Counted from the stretch's first letter, positions 27,722-37,635 are shown. The stretch: 64,000 bases of DNA from CAWHHZ01 sp963829355 (GCA_963829355.1 CAWHHZ010000014.1:124001-188000); one strand, 5' to 3'. A program made the numbers and translations. Notes: generated by a model not told the origin, from the letters alone.

Positions 27722-28753
27722 TCAGTACCATCTGTAGAGCAGCAATGGTCTCCGGCTGTTCGTCTGCGGCAGAAGACGATCCATCACCGTCTCGGCCCGC
27801 TCGCCACTGCCGAAAAACATGTCGATCAGTGTCGGACTGTACGGACGCGGCCACATCAGCGCCGGCTCGCCATCGATGTCGGCCATCTCCGCTGCGATGT
27901 CCACTGCGTCCCACATCGTTCCGATATCATCAACCAGGCCAATCTCGAGTGCCTGCTCTCCGGTGTAGACACGACCATCCGCGATCTTCGTCAGTTGCTC
28001 CCGATCCATCTTGCCCGCTCTGGCCTCCAGAACTGCGTCGATGAATTGCTCGTGCATCTGTCCCAGAAGAGCCTGAAAGTATGCCCGCTCTTCTTCCGAC
28101 ATTTCGCGGAATGGATTGCCGACATCCTTCATCGCACCACTGGTGATCGTCACGGGCGTGATCCGTGCCCATTCGAGAACACCTTCATAGTTCAGCCACT
28201 GCGCAATCACACCGATCGATCCGGTAATCGTTCCCCGGTTCGCAACGATGCGATCACAAGCGGATGCAATGTAGTAGCCGCCCGATGCTGCGAGGCCCGC
28301 CATCGAGGCGACCACAGGCTTTCCACTCTCTTCGCGCAGCTCCAGGATGGCTGAATAGATCTCCTGCGAAGGAACGATTGCGCCGCCGGGTGAATCGATT
28401 CTGACGATGATCGCCTCGACGCGGCTGTCGTCCCGGTAGTCCTCGAGTTGCTCGACAATCGAACGCGATTCCCAGATCTCGCCTTCGATCGCCACGACCC
28501 CGATCGTGTTGTGCAGACTCCATGTCGGCGTCGTACCTCGCGCCCAGTATGCGAGAGCAACCGACGCGATCGTCATCGCAACGAACAGCAGCAGACAACC
28601 GCCGAGAATACCCCAGAAGAGAGGCCTGCCCTTCCGCCCGTGTTCATGGACAGGTGGCGCGGGAGCGACCCGCTCGGATCCCTCCGCCGTCCCCGATGGC
28701 GCCATCGGCGGATCGACGGGGCCGCTGGTCGGAACATCCGGCGGCTGAGTCAT
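27722..28753 (-). CDS. sppA: Signal peptide peptidase SppA
   Basis: The 343 residues have a proline-rich cytoplasmic N-terminus and one membrane helix (LFWGILGGCLLLFVAMTIAS). The protease domain follows with MAGLAASGGYYIASACDRI, which holds the nucleophilic serine, and VTITSGAMKDVGNPFREM, which holds the lysine general base. This is the short, single-domain SppA that forms an octamer and trims left-over signal peptides in the inner membrane. The start overlaps the rpsA stop by 4 bases. Confidence 0.92.
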   Translation of the reverse strand: MTQPPDVPTSGPVDPPMAPSGTAEGSERVAPAPPVHEHGRKGRPLFWGILGGCLLLFVAMTIASVALAYWARGTTPTWSLHNTIGVVAIEGEIWESRSIVEQLEDYRDDSRVEAIIVRIDSPGGAIVPSQEIYSAILELREESGKPVVASMAGLAASGGYYIASACDRIVANRGTITGSIGVIAQWLNYEGVLEWARITPVTITSGAMKDVGNPFREMSEEERAYFQALLGQMHEQFIDAVLEARAGKMDREQLTKIADGRVYTGEQALEIGLVDDIGTMWDAVDIAAEMADIDGEPALMWPRPYSPTLIDMFFGSGERAETVMDRLLPQTNSRRPLLLYRWY

Positions 28754-30687
28754 TCCTTGTTCTCTTCGTCCTGATCTTCCGGAGCCGCTGAAGACTCCTC
28801 CGAGGGAGCCGCCGTCTCTTCAGTACCGGGGTGCGATTCCTCTTCGGTCTCCCCCGCTGCTGTCTCGGAATCGTCTTCGCTCTCGGAAGCCTCCGATGAT
28901 TTCTGTGACACGCTCAGCGACGAGAGATCCGCCGAACCAAATACAGACTCGGACAGCTGCTGCTTGCCGCTGGTGTGAACGACAGCGCCGCCACTCCCGG
29001 CCGATTCCGCAGCCGCGAGCTCACCTCTTCTGAACGCTTCCCTCTCTTCTTCACTGAGAGGATCCACGTCCCGGAGAGAGAGACCAATCTTCTTGTCGAC
29101 CATGTCGATCTTGATGATCCTCGCGCGGATCGGATCTCCCGGCACGTAGACCTGCTCGAGAGCCTCGCCTGTTCCGCGGTCGACTTCGGAGATGTGCGCG
29201 AGTCCTTCGACTCCTTCGGAAAGCTCGATGAAGAGTCCGAAATCGGTGATCTTCGATACCGTGCCGATGACCTCGTCACTGATGCTTCGGTCTTTCGCGT
29301 AATCGTCCCACTCGTTCGGCAGGAACTCCTTGATCGAGAGCGAGAGTCTCTGACTCTGCGCGTCGACACTCGTGACTTTCGCCGTGACTTCGTCACCCTT
29401 CTTCAGTACTTCGCTCGGGTGCTTGAGCCGCCGGGTCCACGACATGTCGGAGATGTGGACGAGGCCGTCGATTCCTTCTTCGACCTCCACGAAGGCGCCA
29501 AAGTCCGTGATGTTGCGAACCTTGCCCGTCACCGTGGCACCGACCGGATATCGTTCCTCGACGGTATCCCACGGGTTGTCCTCCAGAGCCTTGAGGGAAA
29601 GCGAGATTCTCCGGTTCTCGACATCGACGTCGGAGACCTCCGCATCGATCGTCTCGCCGACGTTCAGCAGCTTCGATGGCCGTATCCGCCGTGTCCATGA
29701 CATCTCGGAGATGTGAATCAGACCCTCGACACCCTCTTCGAGCTCGACGAAGGCGCCGTAGTCGGTCAGCGAAACAACCTTGCCCTTGACCTTGCTGTTG
29801 ATCGGATAGCGTTCCGCAACGGTGAGCCACGGATCGGGATTTCTCTGCTTGTAGCCGAGAGACACTCTTTCGCTCTCGCGATCGAACTTCAGGACCACGA
29901 CCTCGATGTGATCGGCCACGTTGAAGAACTCGGAGGGATGATTGACACGCCCCCAGGAGATGTCGGTGATGTGAAGCAGCCCATCGATTCCGCCGAGGTC
30001 GACGAATGCGCCATAGTCGGTGATGTTCTTGACGATACCCTCGACGACCTTCCCCTCCTCGAGCTTCTCAAACGTTTCCTTCTTCTTCTCTTCGTGCTCG
30101 ACCTCGAGTAGCGCACGCCGTGACAGGACGATGTTGTTTCTGCGCTTGTCGAAGGAGATGATCTTGAAGTCGAGCTTCTTTCCCTTGAGAGAATCGAGGT
30201 TCTTGATCGGTCTGACGTCGACGAGCGAGCCGGGCAGAAATGCCTTCACCCCCACATCGACCGACAGGCCGCCCTTGACGCGATCGATCACGGTTCCCTT
30301 GATCGGCTCTTCCTTCTTGAACTTCTCTTCGAGCTGATCCCAGACCAGAACCCTTTCAGCCTTGTCGCGTGAAAGGATCACATAGCCCGATTGATCCTCG
30401 AGCCTCTCGATGAAGACGTCGATCTCATCGCCCTGCGCGACCTTCAGCTCACCAGAACGATCGGTGACCTGATCGATCGGGACCAGTCCCTCGGATTTGT
30501 ATCCGATGTCGACGACGAGCTCGTTCGGCTTGACCTGCATGACGCGGCCGCGAACAATCTCACCTTCGGTGAGCTCGGTCAGAGCTTCGTCGTACATCTC
30601 GAGAAGCTCCTCCATGCCGACTCCCTCGAGATCGTTCTCGTCGTCTGGCATGGTTTTGGGTTTGTTCAGGTCTTCACTGGGCGCCAT
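28750..30687 (-). CDS. rpsA: 30S ribosomal protein S1
   Basis: The 645 residues hold six S1 repeats; clear ones begin GEIVRGRVMQVKPNELVVDI, GKVVEGIVKNITDYGAFVDL, GKVVSLTDYGAFVELEEG and GKVRNITDFGAFVEVEEG. The acidic tail (about 80 residues of E, S and D) is long. ATG 30687 (MAPSEDL) is preferred to a GTG 4 codons upstream because GGAGG is better placed for it. S1 binds mRNA for initiation. cmk lies upstream, the classic cmk-rpsA pair. Confidence 0.95.
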   Translation of the reverse strand: MAPSEDLNKPKTMPDDENDLEGVGMEELLEMYDEALTELTEGEIVRGRVMQVKPNELVVDIGYKSEGLVPIDQVTDRSGELKVAQGDEIDVFIERLEDQSGYVILSRDKAERVLVWDQLEEKFKKEEPIKGTVIDRVKGGLSVDVGVKAFLPGSLVDVRPIKNLDSLKGKKLDFKIISFDKRRNNIVLSRRALLEVEHEEKKKETFEKLEEGKVVEGIVKNITDYGAFVDLGGIDGLLHITDISWGRVNHPSEFFNVADHIEVVVLKFDRESERVSLGYKQRNPDPWLTVAERYPINSKVKGKVVSLTDYGAFVELEEGVEGLIHISEMSWTRRIRPSKLLNVGETIDAEVSDVDVENRRISLSLKALEDNPWDTVEERYPVGATVTGKVRNITDFGAFVEVEEGIDGLVHISDMSWTRRLKHPSEVLKKGDEVTAKVTSVDAQSQRLSLSIKEFLPNEWDDYAKDRSISDEVIGTVSKITDFGLFIELSEGVEGLAHISEVDRGTGEALEQVYVPGDPIRARIIKIDMVDKKIGLSLRDVDPLSEEEREAFRRGELAAAESAGSGGAVVHTSGKQQLSESVFGSADLSSLSVSQKSSEASESEDDSETAAGETEEESHPGTEETAAPSEESSAAPEDQDEENKE

Positions 30688-30770
30688 GAAAGGGTGCACC
30701 TCCTCATTTCATCTCGGGCGTGCGCGTGCTGGCACTAGCGAAAATCCGCCCCTCGTTCAGGCCGGGATTT

Positions 30771-30813
30771 CGCTTCGAAGCGTTGACTCTTCAACATCTA
30801 AATTATTGAAGAG
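30771..30813. promoter_or_regulatory. Two adjacent palindromes between cmk and rpsA
   Basis: CGCTTCGAAGCG (30771-30782) is a perfect 12-base palindrome. Next to it CTCTTCAA (30787) and TTGAAGAG (30806) form an 8-base inverted repeat with an 11-base loop. They lie in the transcript leader before rpsA. No T-run follows, so a simple terminator is unlikely; an operator or an S1 autoregulatory structure is possible but unproven. Confidence 0.4.
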
Positions 30814-30850
30814 GCAGGGTTGGCAGTGTAGCCGCGCCCACTCCGTCCAG

Positions 30851-31534
30851 TCAAGGATGACGGCGGCCCGATCGCACGCTCTTTACGATTCGCTCGACGA
30901 CCTGCTCGATGGAAAGCGCCGAAGTATCCACGATCGTATAGCTGTCGTCATACGTCAGAGGTGAGTCAGCGCGCGTCGAATCCTGGTGATCGCGCTTCTC
31001 CATGTCGGCCAGAACAGCTTCATACGACTCCTGGCTCCCCTTCTCCCGCAGCTCCTTCCACCGACGCTCCGCACGAACCTCGGGACGAGCCGTGAGGAAG
31101 AACTTGTGCGGTGTATCGGGAAACACCTTCGTCCCGATGTCGCGACCCTCGAGAACGCCACCGTTGCGCCGGCCGATCTCCCTCTGCATCTGCACCAGCC
31201 GGCTCCGCACGGGGGTGAAGGCGGAGACACGACTGGCAGCCATACCGACTTCCGAGGTGCGGATCTGACGACTCACGTCTTCGCCGTCGAGATAGACCCG
31301 TGGCTCGCCGTCGAGCCAGCGGAACTCGATCGAGATGCGCGCAGCGATCGCCGCGACCTCTTCCTCGTCTGAGACGTCCACACCGGTCCTGATCGCTTCG
31401 AGCCCTACCGCACGATACATGGCTCCGGTGTCGATGTGCGGAATCCCCAGCGCACTGGCCACGAGCCGGCTGGTCGTCGACTTGCCGACCCCGGACGGGC
31501 CGTCGAGAGCCACGATCGTGATCGGCTCAGCCAC
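30851..31534 (-). CDS. cmk: Cytidylate kinase
   Basis: The 227 residues start with P-loop IVALDGPSGVGKSTTSRLVA. The family signatures IDTGAMYRAVGLEAIRTGV and EGRDIGTKVFPDTPHKFFLT are present, and the lid R-x-x-ADSPLTYDD closes the C-terminal part. It phosphorylates CMP and dCMP. The start overlaps the rluB stop by 8 bases. Confidence 0.96.
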   Translation of the reverse strand: MAEPITIVALDGPSGVGKSTTSRLVASALGIPHIDTGAMYRAVGLEAIRTGVDVSDEEEVAAIAARISIEFRWLDGEPRVYLDGEDVSRQIRTSEVGMAASRVSAFTPVRSRLVQMQREIGRRNGGVLEGRDIGTKVFPDTPHKFFLTARPEVRAERRWKELREKGSQESYEAVLADMEKRDHQDSTRADSPLTYDDSYTIVDTSALSIEQVVERIVKSVRSGRRHP

Positions 31535-32279
31535 TCGTCTTCCCCGATACCGACCGCCGGAGCTGCACGAGCTCCTCTTCGGTCAGGTCCCGCCACTCAC
31601 CGTAGAGCAGTCTGGGATCAACGATCGTGGAGATTGCAACCCGCCGCAGACGCTGCACCGGATGGCCGACGAATCTGAACATCTTTCTGATCTGCTGGGT
31701 CCGTCCTTCCTTGAGGCGAACCTCGAGCCAGCTGTTGTTGGGATCCTGCTTCTTGCCCGTCGTCCGAACCCGCTCGATCTGACACGGTCTCGTTCTCTTC
31801 CCGTCGAGTGTGATGCCGCGTCGCAGCTTCTGAAGGGAAGAATCATCGGGAACGCCTTTGACTTTCACGTGGTAGGTCTTCTCACACCCGAACTTCGGAT
31901 GCATCAACTGGTTCGCAAGCTCTCCGTCATTGGTCAGGAGAAGAAGACCCTCAGACTGATAGTCCAGACGACCTACGGCGAAGACTCTCTCCTTCACTCC
32001 CTTGAGCAGGTCGATTACAGTCGGGCGTCCCTCCGGGTCGCTGCTCGTGGTCATCACCTCGCGAGGCTTGTTGAGGAGAATGTACCGTTTTGGCTCCGGT
32101 CGCGTGATCAGGCGATTGCGCACCTTGACGTGATCGGTCTCGGGGTCCGCTTTCGATCCCAGCTCCGTGACCACCTGGCCGTTGACCGTCACGAGCCCCT
32201 CTCGGATCAGATCTTCCGCTTCGCGCCTCGATGCGATGCCGGCTGCAGCAATGATTTTCTGAAGTCTTTCCTCAGCCAT
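31527..32279 (-). CDS. Pseudouridine synthase of the RluB/RsuA family
   Basis: The 250 residues have an S4 RNA-binding domain (LQKIIAAAGIASRREAEDLI) and the RsuA-type catalytic domain. The catalytic aspartate is in VGRLDYQSEGLLLLTNDGEL. The conserved EGRTQQIRKMF motif lies near residue 185. It probably modifies U2605-equivalent or nearby positions of large-subunit rRNA, which is inferred from family only. The stop of scpB and this start overlap by one base. Confidence 0.93.
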   Translation of the reverse strand: MAEERLQKIIAAAGIASRREAEDLIREGLVTVNGQVVTELGSKADPETDHVKVRNRLITRPEPKRYILLNKPREVMTTSSDPEGRPTVIDLLKGVKERVFAVGRLDYQSEGLLLLTNDGELANQLMHPKFGCEKTYHVKVKGVPDDSSLQKLRRGITLDGKRTRPCQIERVRTTGKKQDPNNSWLEVRLKEGRTQQIRKMFRFVGHPVQRLRRVAISTIVDPRLLYGEWRDLTEEELVQLRRSVSGKTSG

Positions 32280-33040
32280 CAGAGCTCCTCGTCCGCGGGG
32301 ACCGTCTGACGTTCGCCGGTCCCGTCGTCGTCTTCGGACGATCGGTCGGGGTCGTCGCCGTGTTCGGGATCGTGATCAGTGGATGATTCTTCTTCATCTC
32401 TTCGCGCCAGCTCCTCTGAGGCTGCCGCTTCGGCCGCTGCCTCGTCCATCTCGTCCGCGGCGGCAACGGCGGCTTCGGCCAGATCACCGAGTCCGAGGTC
32501 GTCGGTGACGTTCTCGCCCAGGATCTCGCCGAACTCTTCGAGCTTTGGAAGATCCTGAACTCTCTCGAGTCCGAAATGAAGAAGAAACTCCTTGGTCGTC
32601 CGATACAGGAATGGGCTGCCGACCACGTTCTTGCGTCCGGCGATCCGGACCATTCTCCGCTCCAGCAGCGTCCGCAGGACACCTGAAGAATTCACGCCTC
32701 GAAGCTCCGAGACCTCCGGGCCCGTGATCGGCTGACGGTAGGCAACGATCGCGAGCGTCTCGAGCGACGCCATCGACATCCGGCTCTCTCTCTTGCGCGA
32801 GAAAAATCTCCGCAACTGCTCGTCGAACTCGGGACGTGTGGCCAGACGGACTCCGCCAGCGACACGCTCGAGCATGAACCCGCCCACGGATTGATCGAGG
32901 CTCTTTTCGATCAGCTCCAGATGCTCATCGACCTCAGCCTGCGGAATCTCGAGCGATGTGGACAGCTCCAACGGCGACACCGGCTCGGCCGATGCCAGGA
33001 GAATCGCCTCCATGGCCGATCTTGTTTCGTTTCGTTCCAT
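32279..33040 (-). CDS. scpB: Segregation and condensation protein B
   Basis: The 253 residues contain two winged-helix halves with MSMASLETLAIVAYRQPITG and EVSELRGVNSSGVLRTLLER, the ScpB signature. The last 75 residues are highly acidic and alanine-rich. ScpB bridges ScpA and SMC in the condensin complex; SMC is not in the window. Sixteen bases separate it from scpA. Confidence 0.93.
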   Translation of the reverse strand: MERNETRSAMEAILLASAEPVSPLELSTSLEIPQAEVDEHLELIEKSLDQSVGGFMLERVAGGVRLATRPEFDEQLRRFFSRKRESRMSMASLETLAIVAYRQPITGPEVSELRGVNSSGVLRTLLERRMVRIAGRKNVVGSPFLYRTTKEFLLHFGLERVQDLPKLEEFGEILGENVTDDLGLGDLAEAAVAAADEMDEAAAEAAASEELARRDEEESSTDHDPEHGDDPDRSSEDDDGTGERQTVPADEEL

Positions 33041-33056
33041 TCGTTCTCTATATCCT

Positions 33057-33920
33057 CTACTGATCGAACGCCGCGATGAGCGACGCGTCGAGCTCCCTTT
33101 CGGTACGATGAATCACGATTTCCCGGAACGCACCGCTCTGGAGCAGAGTGATACCCCCGAGCCGGACCATCTCGAGCGTCGCGAGAAAGATTGCCACGAG
33201 CTCGCCGCGGTCGCGTCCCTCCAGATACCACAGAAGCCGGATCGGATTCCGCTTGCGAAGCTCGGCCAGCATTTCCCGCATCTTGTCCGACACCTTGTGC
33301 GGTGATCGTTTCAACTCCATCGGCTCCGGGTGGGAGAGTTTGTATCGCCTCAGCACGCCTGAAAAGCAGTCGATCAGATCGAACAGCGATACTTCGCTCA
33401 TGTCCATCTCGCCCGGTTCGGCCTCGGGTCGCGCGGCAACAGGACGCGGCCAGACGCCCATCCGCACGACATCGGTCTCCGCAAACGTCTCGGCAACCGC
33501 CTTGTAACGTTGGTACTCGAGAAGGCGCTGAACCAGCTCCTGCCGCGGATCCTCCTCCGGCTCTCCCTCGGCATCCACGTTCCGGGGAAGCAGCATCCTC
33601 GATTTGATGTGGATCAGAAGCGCGGCCATGTAGATGTAGTCGGCCGCGATCTCGAGATCGAGATTCTCCATCGCCTCGAGATACCGGTTGTACTGATCGG
33701 TAATCAGGACGATGGGGATGTCGTAGACATCGATCTCGTGCTTCTTGATCAGATGGAGAAGAAGATCGAGTGGTCCTTCGAAGCTCGGCAGAGAAATACG
33801 ATAGGTCCCGGACTCCTCCTCCGGCGCGGCCTCAGAGTCGGCTTCGCCACCCGGAGCCGTACTCGCGGGGTCCTGAGACTGAGGCGTCTCTTCGATCTGC
33901 TCGATCTCCTGTTCGTTCAT
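33057..33920 (-). CDS. scpA: Segregation and condensation protein A (kleisin)
   Basis: The 287 residues have the kleisin N-terminus FEGPLDLLLHLIKKHEIDVY near residue 48 and AADYIYMAALLIHIKSRMLLP near residue 95. The C-terminal winged helix ends VAIFLATLEMVRLGGITLLQ. A 40-residue acidic extension precedes the fold. ScpA closes the SMC ring. Its start overlaps the trpS stop by 4 bases. Confidence 0.94.
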   Translation of the reverse strand: MNEQEIEQIEETPQSQDPASTAPGGEADSEAAPEEESGTYRISLPSFEGPLDLLLHLIKKHEIDVYDIPIVLITDQYNRYLEAMENLDLEIAADYIYMAALLIHIKSRMLLPRNVDAEGEPEEDPRQELVQRLLEYQRYKAVAETFAETDVVRMGVWPRPVAARPEAEPGEMDMSEVSLFDLIDCFSGVLRRYKLSHPEPMELKRSPHKVSDKMREMLAELRKRNPIRLLWYLEGRDRGELVAIFLATLEMVRLGGITLLQSGAFREIVIHRTERELDASLIAAFDQ

Positions 33921-34924
33921 TTCAGTTCCGGAAACGCCAGCCCCATCGCCGATCGAACCTGCTCGAGAGTCTCCTCGGCACGTTCGGCAGCCTTCCGATT
34001 TCCCTTCTTCAGGACGTCCCAGACGATCGAAGGATCACGATCGATTTCTTCGCGACGCTTACGAATCGGAGCCAGGGTCTCGATCATGATATCGGCCAGC
34101 AGCTTCTTGTCGTCGACACAACCGATCTCAGCAGCGCGGCATTGCGTGTTGACCCTCTCCTGAGTCTCCTCGTCACTGAAGATTCTGTGGAACTGAAAGA
34201 GATTGCAGATGTCCGGATTGCCCGGGTCCTTGCGCCGGATCCGATTCGGATCCGTGAACATCTCCCTGACCAGCGCTCGCACTTCGTCTTCCGACGCGGT
34301 CAGTCCGATGGTATTTCCGTATGACTTCGACATCTTGCGTCCGTCGAGGCCCGGCACCTTCGGCGTCGCTGTGAATAGAGCCTGCGGTTCCGGGATGTCC
34401 GTCTCGTAGAAGTGGTTGAAGCGACGCACGACTTCTCTGGTGAGCTCCAGGTGCGCGGCCTGGTCTTCACCGACGGGCACTGCATCCGCCCGATACGCCA
34501 TGATGTCGGCGGCCTGAAGGAGCGGGTAGCCCAGAAAACCGTAAGTGTTGAGATCCCGGTCGGTAAGCTGCTGCTGTTGCTCCTTGAATGTGGGAACCCT
34601 CTCGAGCCACGGCAGAGGAGTCACCATCGACAGAAGCAGGTGAAGCTCTGCATGCTGCTTGACGGCACTCTGGAGAAAGATTGTGCACTTGTCCGGATCG
34701 AGTCCCGCCGCAAGCCAGTCCGCGACGGCGTGGTACGTCGCATCGTGAATGCCAGACACATCTGCGTAGTCAGATGTGAGCGCGTGCCAGTCGACTACCG
34801 TGTAATACGCGTCGTAATCCTCCTGAAGGAGGACCCAGTTCCGTACCGCACCGAAGTAATTTCCGAGATGAACCCGCCCCGTAGGTCGGAGCCCGCTGAG
34901 TATGACTTTTTTCTGATCGGTCAA
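33917..34924 (-). CDS. trpS: Tryptophanyl-tRNA synthetase
   Basis: The 335 residues have the HIGH-like motif PTGRVHLGNYFGAVRNW and the KMSKS loop GRKMSKSYGNTIGL. The TTG start at 34924 is preferred. GAGGT precedes it, length then fits the family, and the open frame upstream runs into repeat DNA. It charges tRNA-Trp and is joined to scpA by a 4-base overlap, a common pairing. The next 590 bases upstream contain only a repeat. Confidence 0.93.
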   Translation of the reverse strand: MTDQKKVILSGLRPTGRVHLGNYFGAVRNWVLLQEDYDAYYTVVDWHALTSDYADVSGIHDATYHAVADWLAAGLDPDKCTIFLQSAVKQHAELHLLLSMVTPLPWLERVPTFKEQQQQLTDRDLNTYGFLGYPLLQAADIMAYRADAVPVGEDQAAHLELTREVVRRFNHFYETDIPEPQALFTATPKVPGLDGRKMSKSYGNTIGLTASEDEVRALVREMFTDPNRIRRKDPGNPDICNLFQFHRIFSDEETQERVNTQCRAAEIGCVDDKKLLADIMIETLAPIRKRREEIDRDPSIVWDVLKKGNRKAAERAEETLEQVRSAMGLAFPELK

Positions 34925-35048
34925 CTTCTGAACCTCGACTGATTGGAAATTCGCCGGTCTCACGAGGAGCCGGAGGAAGGAGGAGCAGTGTAACAGATCG
35001 ATTTGCGATTCGATTGCGCGGAGCCACGATCCGTCGCGGCGAACAGCC

Positions 35049-35475
35049 GTCATCCTGAGAGGCTGTGAAAAAATCCAGCGTGCCCTGCGCTGGTGGTGCT
35101 TACGGTTCGAGCTCAAGGAATGAGGAGGAGTCGCGGTGGTTCCTCGGTGACGACGAGTAACGCGGAGATCGGGCCGTAACCACCACCAGCCCAAAGGGTT
35201 ACGGGCGGGGCGTCGCCGATCGCGGCGCCTGCCCTGAGCGAGCGTCAGCGAGTCGAAGGGTCGCAGTTCCTTTCCGATGAACCACATCGCTGCGTCACTG
35301 CTTCGCGCGCTCGACGTCGCCGCGCCCGTAACGCAGGGTACGCTGGATTCTTTCACAGCCTCTGAGCGAAGCGAAGGATCGCGTACGGGGTGACTGTAGG
35401 TGAATTGAGGAGGGGACCGAGGGCGAGTATGACTCCACGCGATCCTTCGACCGTCCTTCGGCCTCTCAGGATGAC
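35049..35475. repeat. GTCATCCTGAG-family palindromic repeat, copy B, split by an inserted element
   Basis: The left arm starts GTCATCCTGA and resumes after the insert as TGAGCGAAGCGAAGGATCGC. The right arm, CGCGATCCTTCGACCGTCCT ... TCAGGATGAC, is its inverse. It fills most of the gap between trpS and recG; no gene is seen there. Confidence 0.8.
35059..35362 (-). mobile_element. MITE-like element, copy B (304 bp)
   Basis: Nearly identical to copy A but in reverse orientation, with the same 31-bp ends. It is flanked by TGA at 35056-35058 and 35363-35365, the complement of the TCA around copy A. Like copy A, it holds a further short insert near 35229-35263 (CTGCCCTGAGCGAGCGTCAG) that copy C lacks. 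Confidence 0.78.
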
Positions 35476-35514
35476 AAGGGGTCAACGTTCGACGGTGGTG
35501 GTCAAGTGTCCCCC

Positions 35515-37605
35515 TCAGTCGCGGCCCGGCACCTCGCCCACTTTTTCCTTGAGGAGCTGCTCTGAGAGCGTCTCTGCTGCCGCGGGCCCGATCTCCCGGA
35601 CCATCTCGATCGCGACGGTTCGCGCTCGTTCCATCAGATCGTGATCGTGGAGCGGATCGCCAAACCTGAACCGCGGAAGCCCCGATTGCCGCGTTCCCAG
35701 AACGTCTCCGGAGCCCCGAAGTTCGAGATCGTGCCGGGCGAGCTCAAAGCCGTCTACCGTTTCAGCAAATAACCTTAGACGCGCCTTCACTTCTTCGGTG
35801 CTGCGCTCGTCGCGCGTCACCACGCAGTATGAGTCCATGTCGCCGCGGCCGACGCGCCCTCTCAACTGATGGAGCTGGGCCATTCCGAATCGTTCGCCGT
35901 CGACGATGAGCATCACGGTTGCCTCCGGCACGTCGATCCCCACCTCGACGATCGAGGTCGCCACCAGCAGTTCGATCTCTCCCGACGCGAACTGGCGCAT
36001 CGTCTCGATCTTCTCTTCACCCGTCAGCCGGCCATGGAGTGCACCGATCCGCCGTCCGGCGAACACGGTCTCCAGCTCCCTCAGCTCGTCGTTCAGAGCC
36101 CGGGCCTGCAGCGCCTCCGACTGATCGATGAGCGGGTAGACGATATAGGCGCGAGCGCCCTTTTCGAGCTCTGATCTGATGAACTCATACACCTTCGGCA
36201 GACGGCTCGAGCCGCGGACATAGGTTCTGATCACTTTCCGTCCCGGCGGCATTTCATCGATCACCGAGAGATCGAGATCCCCGTAGACCGCAATGGCCAT
36301 CGAGCGTGGAATCGGTGTCGCGGTCATGACGAGAACATCGGGCTGATCACCCTTCTCGAACAGCCTCCGACGCTGCTCGACCCCGAACCGCTGCTGTTCG
36401 TCGATGATCGCGAGCCCGAGGGAGCGGAACCTGACCGGGTCCTCGAGCAGTGCATGCGTCCCGAAGAGAATGTCGATCTCTCCTAGCGCGAGCGCCTCGA
36501 GTAAGGTGTCGCGCTCAGTGCGCGGGGTCTGCCCGGTGAGGCGGGCAATTCGGACCGACTTTCCGAGCAGCCTCGCCGCGCGCTCGAAGTGCTGCTGCGC
36601 GAGAATCTCGGTCGGCGCCAGGAACGCGGTCTGGTGCCCGCTCATGACGACGAGCAGGGCCGCCACGAGCGAAACGATCGTCTTCCCGCTGCCGACGTCC
36701 CCCTGCAGAAGCCGGTACATTGGGCGAGGCGCTCTGAGGTCATCAGCAATTTCCCTCAGAACACGTTTCTGGGCAGCGGTGAGAGGGAACGGCAGAAGAT
36801 CGCGCACCGCGTCTCTCATCGTGTCGTCGATGGTGAGAGAGCGCGGCTTTCCCATTCCTTCCACACGCTCACGCCTTGCGCGCAGAGCGAGCTGGAAGCC
36901 GAGAAACTCGTCGAAGATGAGTCGATCGTGCGCCGGGGTCCGGCGTCCGAGGGCCATCGCATCGGCGAATCGCTCGGGACAGTGAACCTCGAAGAGCGCC
37001 CTCTTTCGCTCGAGCAGCCCGAGTTGCTGACGCATCTCCTCATGCAGAGGGTCAGGGACTGAAGGCAGCGCTTCGAGAGCCTGCCGTACGACCGACTTCA
37101 CGATCCTGCTACTGAGGGTCGCGACGGACGGGTACACCGGCACAACCCGCCCCGACTCATCCTGATCCCGCTCGGCTTCGGCCCACTCCGGAGAGTCGAT
37201 CTGCAACCTTCCGTAACTGCTGGTCTTGGGAATCCCGTACGCCCGGATCGTCATCCCTTTCCGGATCTTGTCCGCGAGCCACGGCTGATTGAACCAGACC
37301 AGAACGATCGACCCGGTGCCGTCCTCGAGCACAGCTTCGAAGATATTCATCCGCTTGTGCGGCGACACCTTCGTTCGGGCGCTGACGATGGTACCGGTCA
37401 CATTGAGCGGAGGCTCGTTTCCGTTGATCTGGGAGATCGTCTTGAAGCGGCGACGATCCTCATACCGTACAGGCATCACCTCGAGGAGGTCGCGCACCGT
37501 CTGGAATCCGGCGACCTCGAGAAGCTCTGAGCGGTTGGGGCCGACACCTCGCAGGCGGTTGATCGGGTCCTCTGGGCGGGGGCCGTTTCGATGATTCGCA
37601 GTCAT
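35515..37605 (-). CDS. recG: ATP-dependent DNA helicase RecG
   Basis: The 696 residues begin with the wedge domain (DPINRLRGVGPNRSELLEVA). Helicase motifs are LLQGDVGSGKTIVSLVAALL near 300, IIDEQQRFGVEQRRRL, ATPIPRSMAIAVYGDLD and the C-terminal QLRGRVGRGDMDSYCV. RecG remodels stalled forks and Holliday junctions. It stands alone, with 30 bases to the next gene upstream. Confidence 0.96.
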   Translation of the reverse strand: MTANHRNGPRPEDPINRLRGVGPNRSELLEVAGFQTVRDLLEVMPVRYEDRRRFKTISQINGNEPPLNVTGTIVSARTKVSPHKRMNIFEAVLEDGTGSIVLVWFNQPWLADKIRKGMTIRAYGIPKTSSYGRLQIDSPEWAEAERDQDESGRVVPVYPSVATLSSRIVKSVVRQALEALPSVPDPLHEEMRQQLGLLERKRALFEVHCPERFADAMALGRRTPAHDRLIFDEFLGFQLALRARRERVEGMGKPRSLTIDDTMRDAVRDLLPFPLTAAQKRVLREIADDLRAPRPMYRLLQGDVGSGKTIVSLVAALLVVMSGHQTAFLAPTEILAQQHFERAARLLGKSVRIARLTGQTPRTERDTLLEALALGEIDILFGTHALLEDPVRFRSLGLAIIDEQQRFGVEQRRRLFEKGDQPDVLVMTATPIPRSMAIAVYGDLDLSVIDEMPPGRKVIRTYVRGSSRLPKVYEFIRSELEKGARAYIVYPLIDQSEALQARALNDELRELETVFAGRRIGALHGRLTGEEKIETMRQFASGEIELLVATSIVEVGIDVPEATVMLIVDGERFGMAQLHQLRGRVGRGDMDSYCVVTRDERSTEEVKARLRLFAETVDGFELARHDLELRGSGDVLGTRQSGLPRFRFGDPLHDHDLMERARTVAIEMVREIGPAAAETLSEQLLKEKVGEVPGRD

Positions 37606-37635
37606 GCCACAATTCTCGCACGCTGCGAGAAAGTT

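Noticed and set aside
33917..35485. A 522-codon TrpRS with a long N-terminal extension
   Set aside because: The extra 187 codons run through the repeat and element; the TTG with GAGGT upstream at 34924 gives the usual length.
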